A DNA stretch of 64,000 nt from Acidimicrobiia bacterium (GCA_020832495.1 JAFIEP010000024.1:62001-126000), one strand, 5' to 3'; shown: positions 1-9,089, numbered from the stretch's first letter. Notes: generated by a model from the letters alone, not told the origin. Made by a program: numbers and translations.

Positions 1-269
1 CCACCCTTTCGCCCGCCATCGTGGCAGACACACCGCTGGCCAAGTGCTGGCGAGACTTTGACGGCCGAGGCGACGCAGGCGATCGCTGGGTCGGCATGGT
101 CTACGGCGAGCTCGAACTCCGAGAGATCCTTGCCCTGCCCGTCCGGCCCGACGATCCCGAGTTCGACGACCGAGGCAAGGGCCGCACCGGTCGATATGCC
201 GCAGCACTGTGGGACACGCTCGGCAGCACCCTGGTCGGCGACGACGCCAACGCAGAGACCACATCATGA
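1..269 (+). CDS. recC: RecC, C-terminal fragment (gene runs in from the left edge)
   Basis: The open frame enters at the window edge and gives about 88 codons ending at TGA 267-269. The end of the protein (GRWVG-type motif seen as RWVGMVYGELEL, then RYAAALWDTL) resembles the RecC C-terminus of actinobacterial RecBCD. RecC is the Chi-scanning subunit of the exonuclease V helicase-nuclease used in double-strand break repair. The TGA overlaps the recB ATG by four bases, so recC, recB and recD form one operon in that order. The assignment rests mostly on this context because only the tail is visible; the GTG at position 21 is an internal codon, not a real start. Confidence 0.8.
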   Translation, partial: TLSPAIVADTPLAKCWRDFDGRGDAGDRWVGMVYGELELREILALPVRPDDPEFDDRGKGRTGRYAAALWDTLGSTLVGDDANAETTS

Positions 270-3200
270 CGGCACATCCCACGTTCGACCTCACCGACAC
301 CCTGCCGAAGGGTCGGCTGGCCATCGAGGCCAGCGCCGGCACCGGCAAGACCTTCACCCTGGCCACCCTCGCCGCCCGCTACGTGGCGGAGGCGGGCCTC
401 CCCATCTCCGATCTGCTCGTCGTCACGTTCACCCGTGCTGCTGCCGCCGAGTTGAAGGACCGCATCCGGGCTCGGCTGGTGGAGGTGGCCGACGTGATCG
501 AGCAGGGCACCACCCCGAGCGACCCTGCCCTGGCGGCGCTGGTCGGCACTCACCCAGACCTTCGCCTACAGCGCGTCACCACCGCTATCGGCGACTTCGA
601 CAGCGCCACCATCACCACCATCCACGGGTTCGCCCAACAAGTGATCGGGTCGCTGGGGAGTGCGGTTGGCGTCGATCCCGATGCAGTCCTGGTCGACGAC
701 ACCAAGGACCTGCTCGGTCAAGTTGCCACCGACCTACTCGCCCGGGAGGCAGTGCTGGCCCGACACGAGTCCGACCTGCTGCCCAAGCTCAAGGACCTGC
801 TCGACATCGGCCAACAGGTCGCCAACAACCCAACCGCGTTGCTGGTTCCCGAACCAGACGACGATGTGGCCGGCCCCGAGGCGACACTGCGCCGTCGCCT
901 TGTCGACGAGGTTCGCAGCGGGATGACCGACCGGCGACGGCGCAACGGTTCAATGTCATTCGACGACCTACTCGTGGGACTGCGCGACGCGCTGTGTGAT
1001 CCGACCACCGGCCCCAGCGCTCGGCGCGTCCTACAGCGCCGGTTCGCCGTGGCGCTCATCGACGAGTTCCAGGACACCGATCCCGTGCAGTGGGCCATCT
1101 TCGACGCGCTGTTCGGCTGCGCCGACGCCCCCGACGAGCATGCCCATCCGAGCACGCTGGTGCTGGTGGGCGACCCCAAGCAGGCCATCTACGGCTTCCG
1201 GGGGGCGAGCGTGCACACCTACTTGGAGGCGGCCCGGGCCCCGGGCACCATCCAGACCAGCCTCGACACCAACTGGCGCTCCGACGGACCGACTCTCGCC
1301 GCCCTCGAAGGTCTACTCGAGGGAACGACCTTCGGCGACGACGCCATTGCGTTCCAACCAGTGCAGGCATCAGGGGGCAAGGCGACCCAGCGCATCGCCA
1401 CCGCCGACGGCACCCCGCTCCCCACGCTCTCGGTCCGCAGCGCCGACCATCCCGACCTGCCACGCAGCAAGAAGACTGGCTACCTCAACAAGACCGACGC
1501 CGAGTCGGCCATTCACGCCGACCTCGCTGATCATGTGCGACGCCTGCTCGAGACCGCCCACATCCCCGACGGCGACACCTACCGCCCCCTCGAGCCCCGA
1601 GACGTCGCCGTGCTCATCAGCGCCGGGCACGAGGGCCCCCCCATTCGCGCCGCTTTCGAGCACGCCGGCATCCCGGCTGTGATCTCCCGGGGCGACAACG
1701 TCCTCGACTCACCTGCCGCCCAGCAGTGGCACTTGCTGCTCACCGCGCTGGCCCGCCCGACCGACCCCACCCGGGCGAGGGCCTACGCCGTGTCGTGGTT
1801 CGAGGGTTGGGACGCCACTGACCTCGACGAGGCCCCCGACGCCGAGGTGACGATACTCCAGGAGCGTCTGCACGACTGGGCCTCGGTGCTGGCCGACGAC
1901 GGGATCGGCGCCTTCGTGGGGACAGTCCGGGCCGACAGCGGGGTCGCCGCCCGGGTGCTCGGGCGCCCCGACGGCGACCGCTGCCTCACCGACCTCGACC
2001 ACGTGGCCGAACTCCTCCAGCTCAGTTCTCCACACAACCCCAGTCCCGCCCGACTGCTCGACACCTTCGAGCGCCTCGGCGCCGGCGACACCACGGGTGA
2101 ACCCGACAGCGATCTGGCGGCGCGGCGGGTCGAGTCCGAAGCCAGCTCCGTACAGATCATGACCACCTTCGTCGCCAAGGGCCTCGAGTTCCCCGTGGTG
2201 TGCTGTCCGTCGTTGTGGCTACCCAAGCCCGTCACCAGTCCCGGCCCCGTCTGGTGGGACGCCGAGCGCCGCACGCGGGTCATCGACGTGGCCGAGAAGC
2301 TGGCGTGGCCCGACAAGGAGGCCCAGGCGGTCCGGCGCACCCAGGCCACTCACGACGCCATCGGGTCGAACCTCCGGGTGCTGTACGTGGCGCTCACCCG
2401 AGCCCGTCATCACACGGCGCTGTGGTGGGCCCCGGTGCAGAACGCTGACCGCACCGGGTTGGCCCGGGTGCTGTTCGCCCGCCACGGCGGCCGCATCGAC
2501 CCCGAACACTTCACCGCCGAGGTCGTCGACACGCCCGAGCACGGCAGCACGGCCGAGGCGCTGACACCCCTGGTGGACCACATCGGCGACACCCTCGAGG
2601 TCGTCACGGTCGATGCGCCCCCACAGCATCCCCGCCGCTGGACCGGTCGGCCTTCCGCGGCGACGCCGCAGCTGGACGTGGCGCGGCTGGCCCAGCTCCC
2701 CGACCGTTCCCGGGGGCGTTGGTCGTTCACGGCCATCACCAACCGTGGTCGCCACCACGACCGCCACCAGCTCGGCATCGACCCGCACGACGACACCCTC
2801 GGCGACAGCGGCGACGCCGACGAGCAGGTCGGCGAGGCAGATGCGACACCGACACCGCTGCCACCCGAGGGCGATCCCGACCGCCTCCCCCTCGGCGAGG
2901 TGACGGGAGGTGCGGGCTTCGGCACGCTGGTGCACGAGGTGCTCGAACGGGTCGACTTCACCGACCCCGCCCTCCTCGACGCGTTGCGAGCCTGCATCGA
3001 CGAGCAACTCGCCCGCCATCCGTGGAAGGTCGAGCCACAGACCCTGGCCGACGGACTGTTCGAGGCCATCCACACCTCCCTCGGCGACCTGTTCGGCGGG
3101 CGGGCACTGGCCTCGTTCGCGCCTGCTGACCGCCTCGACGAGCTCGAGTTCGACCTCACCCTGGCCGACAGCGGCACGGTGCCCACCGACGCCGCCATCG

Positions 3201-3730
3201 GAGAGCTCCTGCTCGACCAGCTGCCCGCCGACGATCCGATGCGTCCCTGGGCCACCCGCCTGGCGCGTGGGCCCTTCACCGCCCGCCTGGCCGGCCACCT
3301 CACCGGGTCCATCGACCTGGTGGCTCGCGTCCGACAACCCGACGGCTCGGCTCGGTACGTGGTGGCCGACTACAAGACCAACCGGTTGGCTCCCTCGGAC
3401 CGGTCGCCCACCATGGCCGACTTCCATCCCGACCGTCTCGTCGATGCCATGGCGGAGCACCACTACCCGCTCCAGGCGTTGCTGTACACCGTCGCTGTTC
3501 ACCGCTACCTGCGCTGGCGCCTACCCGACTACGACCCCGACACGCACCTCGGCGGCGTGGGCTACCTGTTCGTACGTGGCATGGCCGGACCCACCACACC
3601 CACCGTCGACGGGGTGCCACACGGCCTGTTCAGCTGGCATCCACCCACCGGGTTGGTCGAGGCGCTGAGCGACCTGCTCGATGGTCGAGCCGGCACCCGC
3701 ACCGCCGCAGTCGAGGAGGTCGTCCCGTGA
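266..3730 (+). CDS. recB: RecB, exodeoxyribonuclease V beta subunit (helicase-nuclease)
   Basis: A protein of 1154 aa, the usual RecB size. The UvrD-like helicase starts with Walker A (EASAGTGKTF, about residues 21-30). Walker B/motif II is DEFQDTDPVQW near residue 265, followed by GDPKQAIYGFRG. The late helicase motif is VALTRARHH near residue 712. The C-terminal PD-(D/E)XK nuclease shows VVADYKTN near residue 1032. RecB supplies the 3'-5' helicase motor and the only nuclease centre of RecBCD. I chose ATG 266 because it overlaps the recC stop and places the P-loop close to the N-terminus; a longer upstream reading would run inside recC. The stop overlaps recD, so translation is probably coupled. 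Confidence 0.95.
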   Translation: MTAHPTFDLTDTLPKGRLAIEASAGTGKTFTLATLAARYVAEAGLPISDLLVVTFTRAAAAELKDRIRARLVEVADVIEQGTTPSDPALAALVGTHPDLRLQRVTTAIGDFDSATITTIHGFAQQVIGSLGSAVGVDPDAVLVDDTKDLLGQVATDLLAREAVLARHESDLLPKLKDLLDIGQQVANNPTALLVPEPDDDVAGPEATLRRRLVDEVRSGMTDRRRRNGSMSFDDLLVGLRDALCDPTTGPSARRVLQRRFAVALIDEFQDTDPVQWAIFDALFGCADAPDEHAHPSTLVLVGDPKQAIYGFRGASVHTYLEAARAPGTIQTSLDTNWRSDGPTLAALEGLLEGTTFGDDAIAFQPVQASGGKATQRIATADGTPLPTLSVRSADHPDLPRSKKTGYLNKTDAESAIHADLADHVRRLLETAHIPDGDTYRPLEPRDVAVLISAGHEGPPIRAAFEHAGIPAVISRGDNVLDSPAAQQWHLLLTALARPTDPTRARAYAVSWFEGWDATDLDEAPDAEVTILQERLHDWASVLADDGIGAFVGTVRADSGVAARVLGRPDGDRCLTDLDHVAELLQLSSPHNPSPARLLDTFERLGAGDTTGEPDSDLAARRVESEASSVQIMTTFVAKGLEFPVVCCPSLWLPKPVTSPGPVWWDAERRTRVIDVAEKLAWPDKEAQAVRRTQATHDAIGSNLRVLYVALTRARHHTALWWAPVQNADRTGLARVLFARHGGRIDPEHFTAEVVDTPEHGSTAEALTPLVDHIGDTLEVVTVDAPPQHPRRWTGRPSAATPQLDVARLAQLPDRSRGRWSFTAITNRGRHHDRHQLGIDPHDDTLGDSGDADEQVGEADATPTPLPPEGDPDRLPLGEVTGGAGFGTLVHEVLERVDFTDPALLDALRACIDEQLARHPWKVEPQTLADGLFEAIHTSLGDLFGGRALASFAPADRLDELEFDLTLADSGTVPTDAAIGELLLDQLPADDPMRPWATRLARGPFTARLAGHLTGSIDLVARVRQPDGSARYVVADYKTNRLAPSDRSPTMADFHPDRLVDAMAEHHYPLQALLYTVAVHRYLRWRLPDYDPDTHLGGVGYLFVRGMAGPTTPTVDGVPHGLFSWHPPTGLVEALSDLLDGRAGTRTAAVEEVVP

Positions 3731-5607
3731 GCGTCACCACCACACCGTTGCTCGATCCCACCACCGCCGGGCTGGAGCCGTTCGCCGACGCCGGGGTGGT
3801 GGATGCCGCCGGGGCACACGTGGCCGCCGCCGTGGGTCGCAGCACCGGCGACGAGCGGCTCGAGGTGCTGCTGGCCGCCGCCCTGGCCGTCCGCGCCGTG
3901 CAACTCGGCCACGTGTGCGTCGAACTCTCCCGCGCCGCCACCACCATCACCACCGACGTCCCGACCGAGGTCGCCGCCGACGGGGACACGGACACCGCCA
4001 AGGTGCCGTGGCCCGACCCCGCGGAGTGGCTCGAGATGGTGCGCAGCAGCGACGCCGTCACGGTGGTCGACGGCAACCCGCTCGACCCGCTGGCCGACGA
4101 CCCCGACGGCGAGCCGCTGCGTCCACTCGTGTTGTGGGGCGACCGCCTCTACCTCGAGCGCTACTGGCGCTACGAGCGCGCCGTCGGCGACGACCTCGTC
4201 GCACGATCCACCACCGAGGCCGACGACCTGGACCACAGCGATGTCGAGGGGGCACTCGGTCGCGCCTTCGGCCCCGTTCACGCCACCGCCCCCGACCGTC
4301 AACGCCAGGCCGCCGCGGTGGCGCTCACCCACCGGCTGGCCGTGGTCGCCGGCGGACCAGGCACCGGCAAGACACACACCGTGGCCCGGCTCCTGGCGGC
4401 GGCCCACGATCTGGCCCGCGCCGAAGGACGCACCCTCGACGTGGCGCTGGCCGCACCGACCGGCAAGGCCGCAGCCCGCATGACCGAGGCGGTGCACCAG
4501 GCGGTCGAACGAGCGGAACTCGACGCTGACGTCGCCGACGCGCTGCTCGCCGTCGAGGCCCGCACCATCCATCGCCTGCTCGGCGCGCAGGGGGCGCTCC
4601 GCTTCCGCCACGACCGAACCAATCCGCTCCCCTACGACGTGGTGGTGATCGACGAGACCTCGATGGTGGCGCTCCCGCTCATGGCCCGCCTGCTCGACGC
4701 CGTCCGACCCGATGCCCGGGTGGTGCTCGTGGGCGACCCCTACCAGTTGGCCAGCGTGGAGGCCGGTGCCGTGCTCGGTGATCTCGTCGGTCCGACGGCC
4801 ACGCCTGGCGACCGAGCGACGACCGGTGTGCTCGAACCCGTCATCGTGGTGCTCGAACGCGTCCACCGCTTCGCCGCCGGGTCGGGCATCGCCGAGTTGG
4901 CCGACGCCGTGCGCGCCGGCGACGCCGAGCGAGCACTCGAGATCCTGCGCGACCCCGCCCGACCAGATGCCGTGCTGGCCGACCCGAGCGACGACGACGC
5001 CCGCCGTCCGGTGGAACGCCTCGTCGTCGCCAACGCCACCGCCGTCGTCGAGGCCGCTCGCGCCGGTGACGAGGCGGCAGGCCTCAAGCGGTGTGGTGAC
5101 CTGAAGGTGTTGTGCGCCACGCGCCACGGCCCGAACGGCCGGCGAGCCTGGAGCGACCTCGTGGAACGGCGGTTGCAGCGCGCCGTGCCCGATGTCGGCA
5201 TCCGGCGCCGCTGGTACACGGGACGGCCCGTGATCGTCACCCGCAACGACCCGCTCGCCGGTGTGGCCAACGGCGACACCGGCCTGGTGGTCGAACGCGA
5301 CGGCAGCCCGATGGTGGCCTTCCCCGCCGCTGGGACGCCTCGCCTGGTGTCCCCCGCCACCCTCGACGCCATCGACACCTGGTGGGCCATGACCATCCAC
5401 AAGTCGCAAGGATCGGAGTTCACCCACGCCGTGGTGGCGCTGCCCACCACCCACTCGCCGATCCTCACCCGTGAGCTGCTCTACACCGGCGTCACCCGGG
5501 CACAGCAGCAGGTGACCGTCGTGGCCACCGAGGAGTCGCTGCGCCGTGCGATCGAACGGCCCGTCGCCCGAGCGTCAGGCCTCGGCGCACGCCTCTGGCC
5601 CAGCTGA
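3727..5607 (+). CDS. recD: RecD, exodeoxyribonuclease V alpha subunit (5'-3' helicase)
   Basis: A 626-aa SF1B helicase that starts at GTG 3727, overlapping the recB TGA. Walker A is GGPGTGKTHT near residues 209-218, Walker B is VIDETSM near residue 306, GDPYQLASV follows near residue 337, and the C-terminal UvrD-like motif is MTIHKSQGSEF near residues 556-566, followed by LLYTGVTRA. RecD is the fast 5'-3' motor of RecBCD. The leading 180 residues form the variable N-terminal region expected of RecD rather than the longer extension of RecD2. The gene ends the operon, and a convergent gene begins its stop codon 36 bases further on. Confidence 0.95.
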   Translation: MSVTTTPLLDPTTAGLEPFADAGVVDAAGAHVAAAVGRSTGDERLEVLLAAALAVRAVQLGHVCVELSRAATTITTDVPTEVAADGDTDTAKVPWPDPAEWLEMVRSSDAVTVVDGNPLDPLADDPDGEPLRPLVLWGDRLYLERYWRYERAVGDDLVARSTTEADDLDHSDVEGALGRAFGPVHATAPDRQRQAAAVALTHRLAVVAGGPGTGKTHTVARLLAAAHDLARAEGRTLDVALAAPTGKAAARMTEAVHQAVERAELDADVADALLAVEARTIHRLLGAQGALRFRHDRTNPLPYDVVVIDETSMVALPLMARLLDAVRPDARVVLVGDPYQLASVEAGAVLGDLVGPTATPGDRATTGVLEPVIVVLERVHRFAAGSGIAELADAVRAGDAERALEILRDPARPDAVLADPSDDDARRPVERLVVANATAVVEAARAGDEAAGLKRCGDLKVLCATRHGPNGRRAWSDLVERRLQRAVPDVGIRRRWYTGRPVIVTRNDPLAGVANGDTGLVVERDGSPMVAFPAAGTPRLVSPATLDAIDTWWAMTIHKSQGSEFTHAVVALPTTHSPILTRELLYTGVTRAQQQVTVVATEESLRRAIERPVARASGLGARLWPS

Positions 5608-5643
5608 CCGCTCCGCACGCCGGCTCGCCTCGCTAGGGCACGA

Positions 5644-5946
5644 TCAGGACCGGTCGGTCGTCCCTGCCCGAGCGGGTTCCACACACAGCCGACTCCACCG
5701 CCAGAGCCGGTCGACGTCGACCAGCCAGTCGGCGCGGCGATCGAGTGCCCGGTCGACGAAGGCCTCCACCCCGTCGACGTCGACCCGCTCGTAGCCCGAG
5801 GGGTCCTGGGGCAGCCCGGGCTCGGCCACTGGCACCTCGGCGGCGCCCCCGCAGCACCCGTTGCGGTGACTGGCCCGCACCACCAGCGGTCGTCCGTCGA
5901 GGTGCTCCACCGCCGCGGCGCTGAGCCGCACCGTCGGCCCGGTCAC
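5644..5946 (-). CDS. Small CC-motif protein coupled to the ACR3 permease
   Basis: A 100-aa protein starting at GTG 5946, whose last two start bases overlap the TGA of acr3 (GTGA overlap). The central feature is RNGCCGG with adjacent cysteines at residues 31-32, followed by an acidic helical tail rich in Trp and Asp. It resembles the short proteins databases call CC/Se motif family, in which the first Cys can be selenocysteine; here both positions are ordinary Cys codons. From memory, such proteins occur beside arsenic genes, which fits this location. A role in handling As(III) thiol chemistry is inference. No signal peptide or membrane segment is visible. Confidence 0.6.
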   Translation of the reverse strand: MTGPTVRLSAAAVEHLDGRPLVVRASHRNGCCGGAAEVPVAEPGLPQDPSGYERVDVDGVEAFVDRALDRRADWLVDVDRLWRWSRLCVEPARAGTTDRS

Positions 5947-7052
5947 GCTGGCGCTCCTGCGGGGAACTGGTCCCGGGTGGCGTTGGCGTAGCGCACGAGA
6001 GCCAACATGATCGGCACCTCGACGAGCACACCCACCACCGTGGCCAACGCAGCGCCCGACTGCAGCCCGAACAGGGCGATGGCCGCCGCCACCGCCAACT
6101 CGAAGAAGTTGCTGGCGCCGATGAGCGATCCCGGAGCGGCCACGTCGTGACGGATGCGCAGCTTGCGGAAGATGCGGTACGCCAGGAAGAAGATGAACAC
6201 CGTCTGGATGACGAGCGGCACGGCGATGAGGGCGATGTGGAACGGGTTGTCGAGGATCACCTCGCCCTGGAAGGCGAACAGCAACACCAGGGTGACGATG
6301 AGACCTGCTGGGGTGATCGGGGCCAGGCGGCGGAGGAAGACGTTGTCGAACCACTCGATGCCCTGCCGCTTGATGAGCAGCACCCGGGTGGCGTAGCCGG
6401 CAGCGAGGGGGATGACGATGTAGAGCCCGACCGACAGCAGCACCGTGTTCCACGGCACGGTGATGTCGGAGATGCCCAACAGGAACACCACGATGGGAGC
6501 GAAGGCCACCAACATGATGAGGTCGTTCACCGCCACCTGCACCAGCGTGTAGGCCGGGTCGCCCTTGGTGAGGTAGCTCCACACGAACACCATGGCCGTG
6601 CACGGCGCCGCCCCGAGCAGGATGGCCCCGGCCAGGTACTCCCGCCCCAACGACTCCTCGATGAACGGGGCGAACACCACCAACAGGAAGAACCACGAGA
6701 TGGCGAACATGGTGAAGGGTTTCACCAGCCAGTTGATGCCGGTGGTGACCAGCAGGCCCTTGGGCTCCCGACGGATACCGACGACGGCCCCGAAGTCCAC
6801 CTGGACCATCATCGGGAAGATCATCGCCCAGATGAGCACGGCCACCGGCAGCGACACCGAGGCGTACTCGAAGCGCGACAGAGTGTCGGGCACTGCGGGG
6901 AGCAACTGCCCCACCGCCACACCCACCACGATGGCCACCGCCACCCACACGGTGAGGTAGCGCTCGAACACGCCGAGACCCCCGCCCTCGGGTGGCTCCG
7001 ACGGATCGTCGACGGGGGCGCCGGATCGGTCGTCGGTGCTGCGGTCGGTCAC
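5943..7052 (-). CDS. acr3: ACR3-family arsenite efflux permease
   Basis: A 369-aa integral membrane protein with about ten hydrophobic segments, the usual size and layout of bacterial Acr3. It exports arsenite using the proton motive force. Diagnostic blocks are MIFPMMVQVDFG, the conserved-cysteine segment GAAPCTAMVFVWSYL and the late segment IGASNFFELAVA. The start is GTG 7052. No arsR or arsC is visible beside it, so regulation may act from elsewhere. The downstream CC-motif gene overlaps its stop and is very likely co-transcribed. The N-terminal 30 residues are hydrophilic and rich in Asp and Pro. Confidence 0.93.
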   Translation of the reverse strand: MTDRSTDDRSGAPVDDPSEPPEGGGLGVFERYLTVWVAVAIVVGVAVGQLLPAVPDTLSRFEYASVSLPVAVLIWAMIFPMMVQVDFGAVVGIRREPKGLLVTTGINWLVKPFTMFAISWFFLLVVFAPFIEESLGREYLAGAILLGAAPCTAMVFVWSYLTKGDPAYTLVQVAVNDLIMLVAFAPIVVFLLGISDITVPWNTVLLSVGLYIVIPLAAGYATRVLLIKRQGIEWFDNVFLRRLAPITPAGLIVTLVLLFAFQGEVILDNPFHIALIAVPLVIQTVFIFFLAYRIFRKLRIRHDVAAPGSLIGASNFFELAVAAAIALFGLQSGAALATVVGVLVEVPIMLALVRYANATRDQFPAGAPA

Positions 7053-7078
7053 GACACGATCCCGGCCATCACCCGGTC

Positions 7079-7106
7079 ACCATATCGACTCTCATCAATG
7101 TTTTCC
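7079..7106 (-). promoter_or_regulatory. AT-rich promoter candidate for acr3
   Basis: This is the only AT-rich patch in the 99-base gap upstream of acr3. Read on the minus strand it holds TATGGT (7084-7079) as a possible -10 and TGGAAA about 17 bases further upstream as a weak -35. The half-site ATCAA, reminiscent of ArsR-type operators, also lies here, but I cannot find a convincing second half-site. Confidence 0.3.
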
Positions 7107-7124
7107 ACCGAGCCAGGCGCCAGT

Positions 7125-7138
7125 CAGCCGGCCGGCTG
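7125..7138. terminator. GC palindrome after the MinD-like gene
   Basis: CAGCCGGCCGGCTG is a perfect 14-base palindrome 13 bases past the stop of the minus-strand gene ending at 7152. It could act as a terminator hairpin for that gene, or as a protein-binding palindrome upstream of acr3. There is no T-tract, so the call is weak. Confidence 0.3.
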
Positions 7139-7151
7139 GTCAGGCAGGCAG

Positions 7152-8312
7152 TCAGCGCGTTCGGCCCACCCGGGCGACCGTCCGCTCAGCCAGGGCCCGC
7201 AGCGCCCGGCCCGCACCCGTGCGCGGATGCGTCTCCACGACGGGCCGGTGCTTCTTCCCGGCGGCCGGCACCCGACGGTCGTGGGGCACGCTGGCCGCCA
7301 CGGGAATCGTGGTCGGACCCTGAGACGCAGCCGACATCTCGGCATGGCCGTCGCGGTCGACGAACACGAACTCGACCGGGGTGACGCCCCCGAAGCGTCG
7401 GTGCAGGGCCACGGCCAGCAGGTACCCGTTCTTCAGCCCGGTGGCGTCGGTGGGTACCACCACATAGGCGATGTCCGCCGCCTCGACCAGGGTCCCCCGG
7501 CCGAGGAGATGCGGTGCCACGTCCACGACGACGGCGTCGACCTCGTCGTCGCCCACCGAGGCCACCGCCTCGGTGAGCACCGCATCGTCGGGGGTCGACC
7601 ACACGTCGGCAGGCAGGGGCGGCACCACGAGCACCACCCCCGACGGTTCGATCACGAACCGGCACCGTTCGACGAGTGCCAGGTTGCTAGCCGACGAACC
7701 ACGCAGTTCCTGCCACGCGGGCGGCGGCTGGATGCCCGCCATGGCCATCAGGTCCCCGAAGTACGGGTCGCTCTCCACCAGCGCCACCCGCGAGCCGTGC
7801 TCGGTGGCCCAGGCCACTGCCAGGTTCATGGCCACGGTGGAACGGCCGACCCCGCCCTTGGCCGACGTGACGAGCACCAGCGCTGGTCCGTCCGCTCCGT
7901 AGCCGACCAGCGGGGACTGGGCACCCTCGACCGCCAACTCCTCGCGGTCGCGCAGGAAAGCCGTCACCGCCTCGACCACGTCGGCCTCGGTGGCCTCCAC
8001 CGGGAGCCACCGATCCACCGGGGCGTCCTCGATCGGCTCGTCGGCCAGCACCACGACGCCGACCGCCGGGCACCGGGCCCGCAACTCGGCCAGATCGTCG
8101 AACGTCGCCGACCCACGCTCACGACCGACGACGACAACGGTGGCATCGCCGCGGTGCACTCGGTCCGACATGTCGGCCGCGTCCTCGTACATCTCGACGT
8201 ACAGCGGGCGGAGCGCGTTCATGATGCCGACTCGCCAGAGGCGGTCTCGATCCACGACCGCCACATCCAGCGGTGCCAGATGGGCGTCGAACCCCGTGTC
8301 ACTCGTCGGCAT
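7152..8312 (-). CDS. CpaE/MinD-like P-loop ATPase with degenerate Walker lysine
   Basis: A protein of 386 aa. Residues 15-120 look like a receiver-type alpha/beta domain, as in CpaE proteins that position Flp/Tad pili or septa. The second half is a MinD/ParA ATPase: deviant Walker A AKGGVGRST at 151-159, switch region ESDPYFGDLM, and VVVDVAPHLLGRGT as the distal motif. The signature Lys is present at 152, but the usual P-loop Lys is Arg (GRST instead of GKST), which should weaken ATP hydrolysis. ATG 8312 is chosen because GAGGGGAG lies just upstream and the longer reading has no family similarity. No pilus genes are adjacent; the divergent neighbours are PRC-barrel genes. Confidence 0.75.
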   Translation of the reverse strand: MPTSDTGFDAHLAPLDVAVVDRDRLWRVGIMNALRPLYVEMYEDAADMSDRVHRGDATVVVVGRERGSATFDDLAELRARCPAVGVVVLADEPIEDAPVDRWLPVEATEADVVEAVTAFLRDREELAVEGAQSPLVGYGADGPALVLVTSAKGGVGRSTVAMNLAVAWATEHGSRVALVESDPYFGDLMAMAGIQPPPAWQELRGSSASNLALVERCRFVIEPSGVVLVVPPLPADVWSTPDDAVLTEAVASVGDDEVDAVVVDVAPHLLGRGTLVEAADIAYVVVPTDATGLKNGYLLAVALHRRFGGVTPVEFVFVDRDGHAEMSAASQGPTTIPVAASVPHDRRVPAAGKKHRPVVETHPRTGAGRALRALAERTVARVGRTR

Positions 8313-8394
8313 CACTGCGCATCGCTCCCCTCGACCCCCACGGTACCCGCCGGTTGCCGGCATGGATCGGCCGCCGAGCGGGTAGGTGCGTCGC

Positions 8395-8538
8395 ATGGAA
8401 CCGATCCTGATCGTCGCCTTCATCGTGGCGTTGCTGGCCATCGCCGTGGCCATCGCCGCCGTCCGGCGCCGACGCCGCGCTGGTGGCGTGGTCGTCGCCG
8501 GAACCGGCACCGACGATGCAACGGGAGGCGACCAATGA
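8395..8538 (+). CDS. 47-aa single-pass membrane peptide
   Basis: A very short gene. It encodes MEPILIVAFIVALLAIAV, continuing to a hydrophobic stretch of about 22 residues, then RRRRRR-type basic residues (VRRRRRAGG) and an Asp-rich tail. This predicts one membrane helix with the basic tail on the cytoplasmic side. Its TGA (8536-8538) overlaps the ATG of the next PRC-barrel gene at 8535, and that gene overlaps a second one, so the three form a tight operon. TAGGT lies about 7 bases upstream of the ATG, suggesting a nearly leaderless transcript. I do not recognise a family; the coupling argues that it is real. Confidence 0.65.
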   Translation: MEPILIVAFIVALLAIAVAIAAVRRRRRAGGVVVAGTGTDDATGGDQ

Positions 8539-9089
8539 GCACCTTGGTGCGCGCCACCACCCTGGTCGGCAACCCCGTCGTCACCTTGGCCGGCGAATCG
8601 CCGCTCGAGGTGAAAGACGTGGTGTTCTCCCCCAACTCGGGGCGCCTCGTCGGCTTCACCCTGCGCCGACACGGGTTCTTCGGCGGTCCCGTCGACGAGT
8701 GCCTGGCCTGGGACGACGTCCACGGGCTCGGTCCCGACGCCGTGGTGGTCACCGACGACGACGCCCTACGCAGCGAACATCTCGACGTGGCCGGGGAGGT
8801 CACCGACGATCGCGTGCTCACCGACGACGGCACCGAACTGGGGCGGGTGGTCGACGTCATCGTGGCCACCGGACGTCCCGCCGAGGTGGTGGGCTTCGAG
8901 ATCAAGCCCACCGCAACACACCGGCGTGGCGACCACCACGTGTTCGTGCCGCTGCCGGCCACCAGCGCCGTGTCCGACGAAGCCATCGTGGTGCCGGCCA
9001 GCGCCGTCGACTACCTCCACGATGACCTCACCGGGTTCGGCGGCGCGGTGGACGAGTTCCGCCGACACCTGACCGAGGAGGACCAGTGA
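8535..9089 (+). CDS. PRC-barrel domain protein A
   Basis: A 184-aa soluble acidic protein. Two repeated beta-rich halves are visible: residues 5-60 (LVGNPVVTLAGESPLEVKD, then GRLVGFTLRRHGFFGG) and residues 75-135 (ILTDDGTELGRVVDVIV-type, then EVVGFEIKPT). That is the PRC-barrel pattern: a residue-binding barrel found in RimM, photosynthetic reaction centre H subunits and many actinobacterial stress proteins. Function is unknown; PRC barrels usually bind proteins or RNA. The start overlaps the stop of the membrane peptide gene and its own stop overlaps the second PRC gene. Those three products may assemble at the membrane (inference). Confidence 0.75.
   Translation: MSTLVRATTLVGNPVVTLAGESPLEVKDVVFSPNSGRLVGFTLRRHGFFGGPVDECLAWDDVHGLGPDAVVVTDDDALRSEHLDVAGEVTDDRVLTDDGTELGRVVDVIVATGRPAEVVGFEIKPTATHRRGDHHVFVPLPATSAVSDEAIVVPASAVDYLHDDLTGFGGAVDEFRRHLTEEDQ

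Noticed and set aside
3562-5454. A 630-codon open frame antisense to recD and the end of recB
   Set aside because: It is the reverse-frame shadow common in GC-rich genes; its product is Gly/His-rich with no motif, while recD has full helicase motifs.
5644-5946. Selenocysteine in the CC-motif protein
   Set aside because: Both motif positions are ordinary Cys codons and the only in-frame TGA is the terminal stop, so no recoding is needed.
6147-8534. Long + strand frame through acr3 and the MinD-like gene, running into the PRC gene
   Set aside because: Only 8535-9089 is real. The upstream part is Asp/His-rich shadow antisense to two clear genes.
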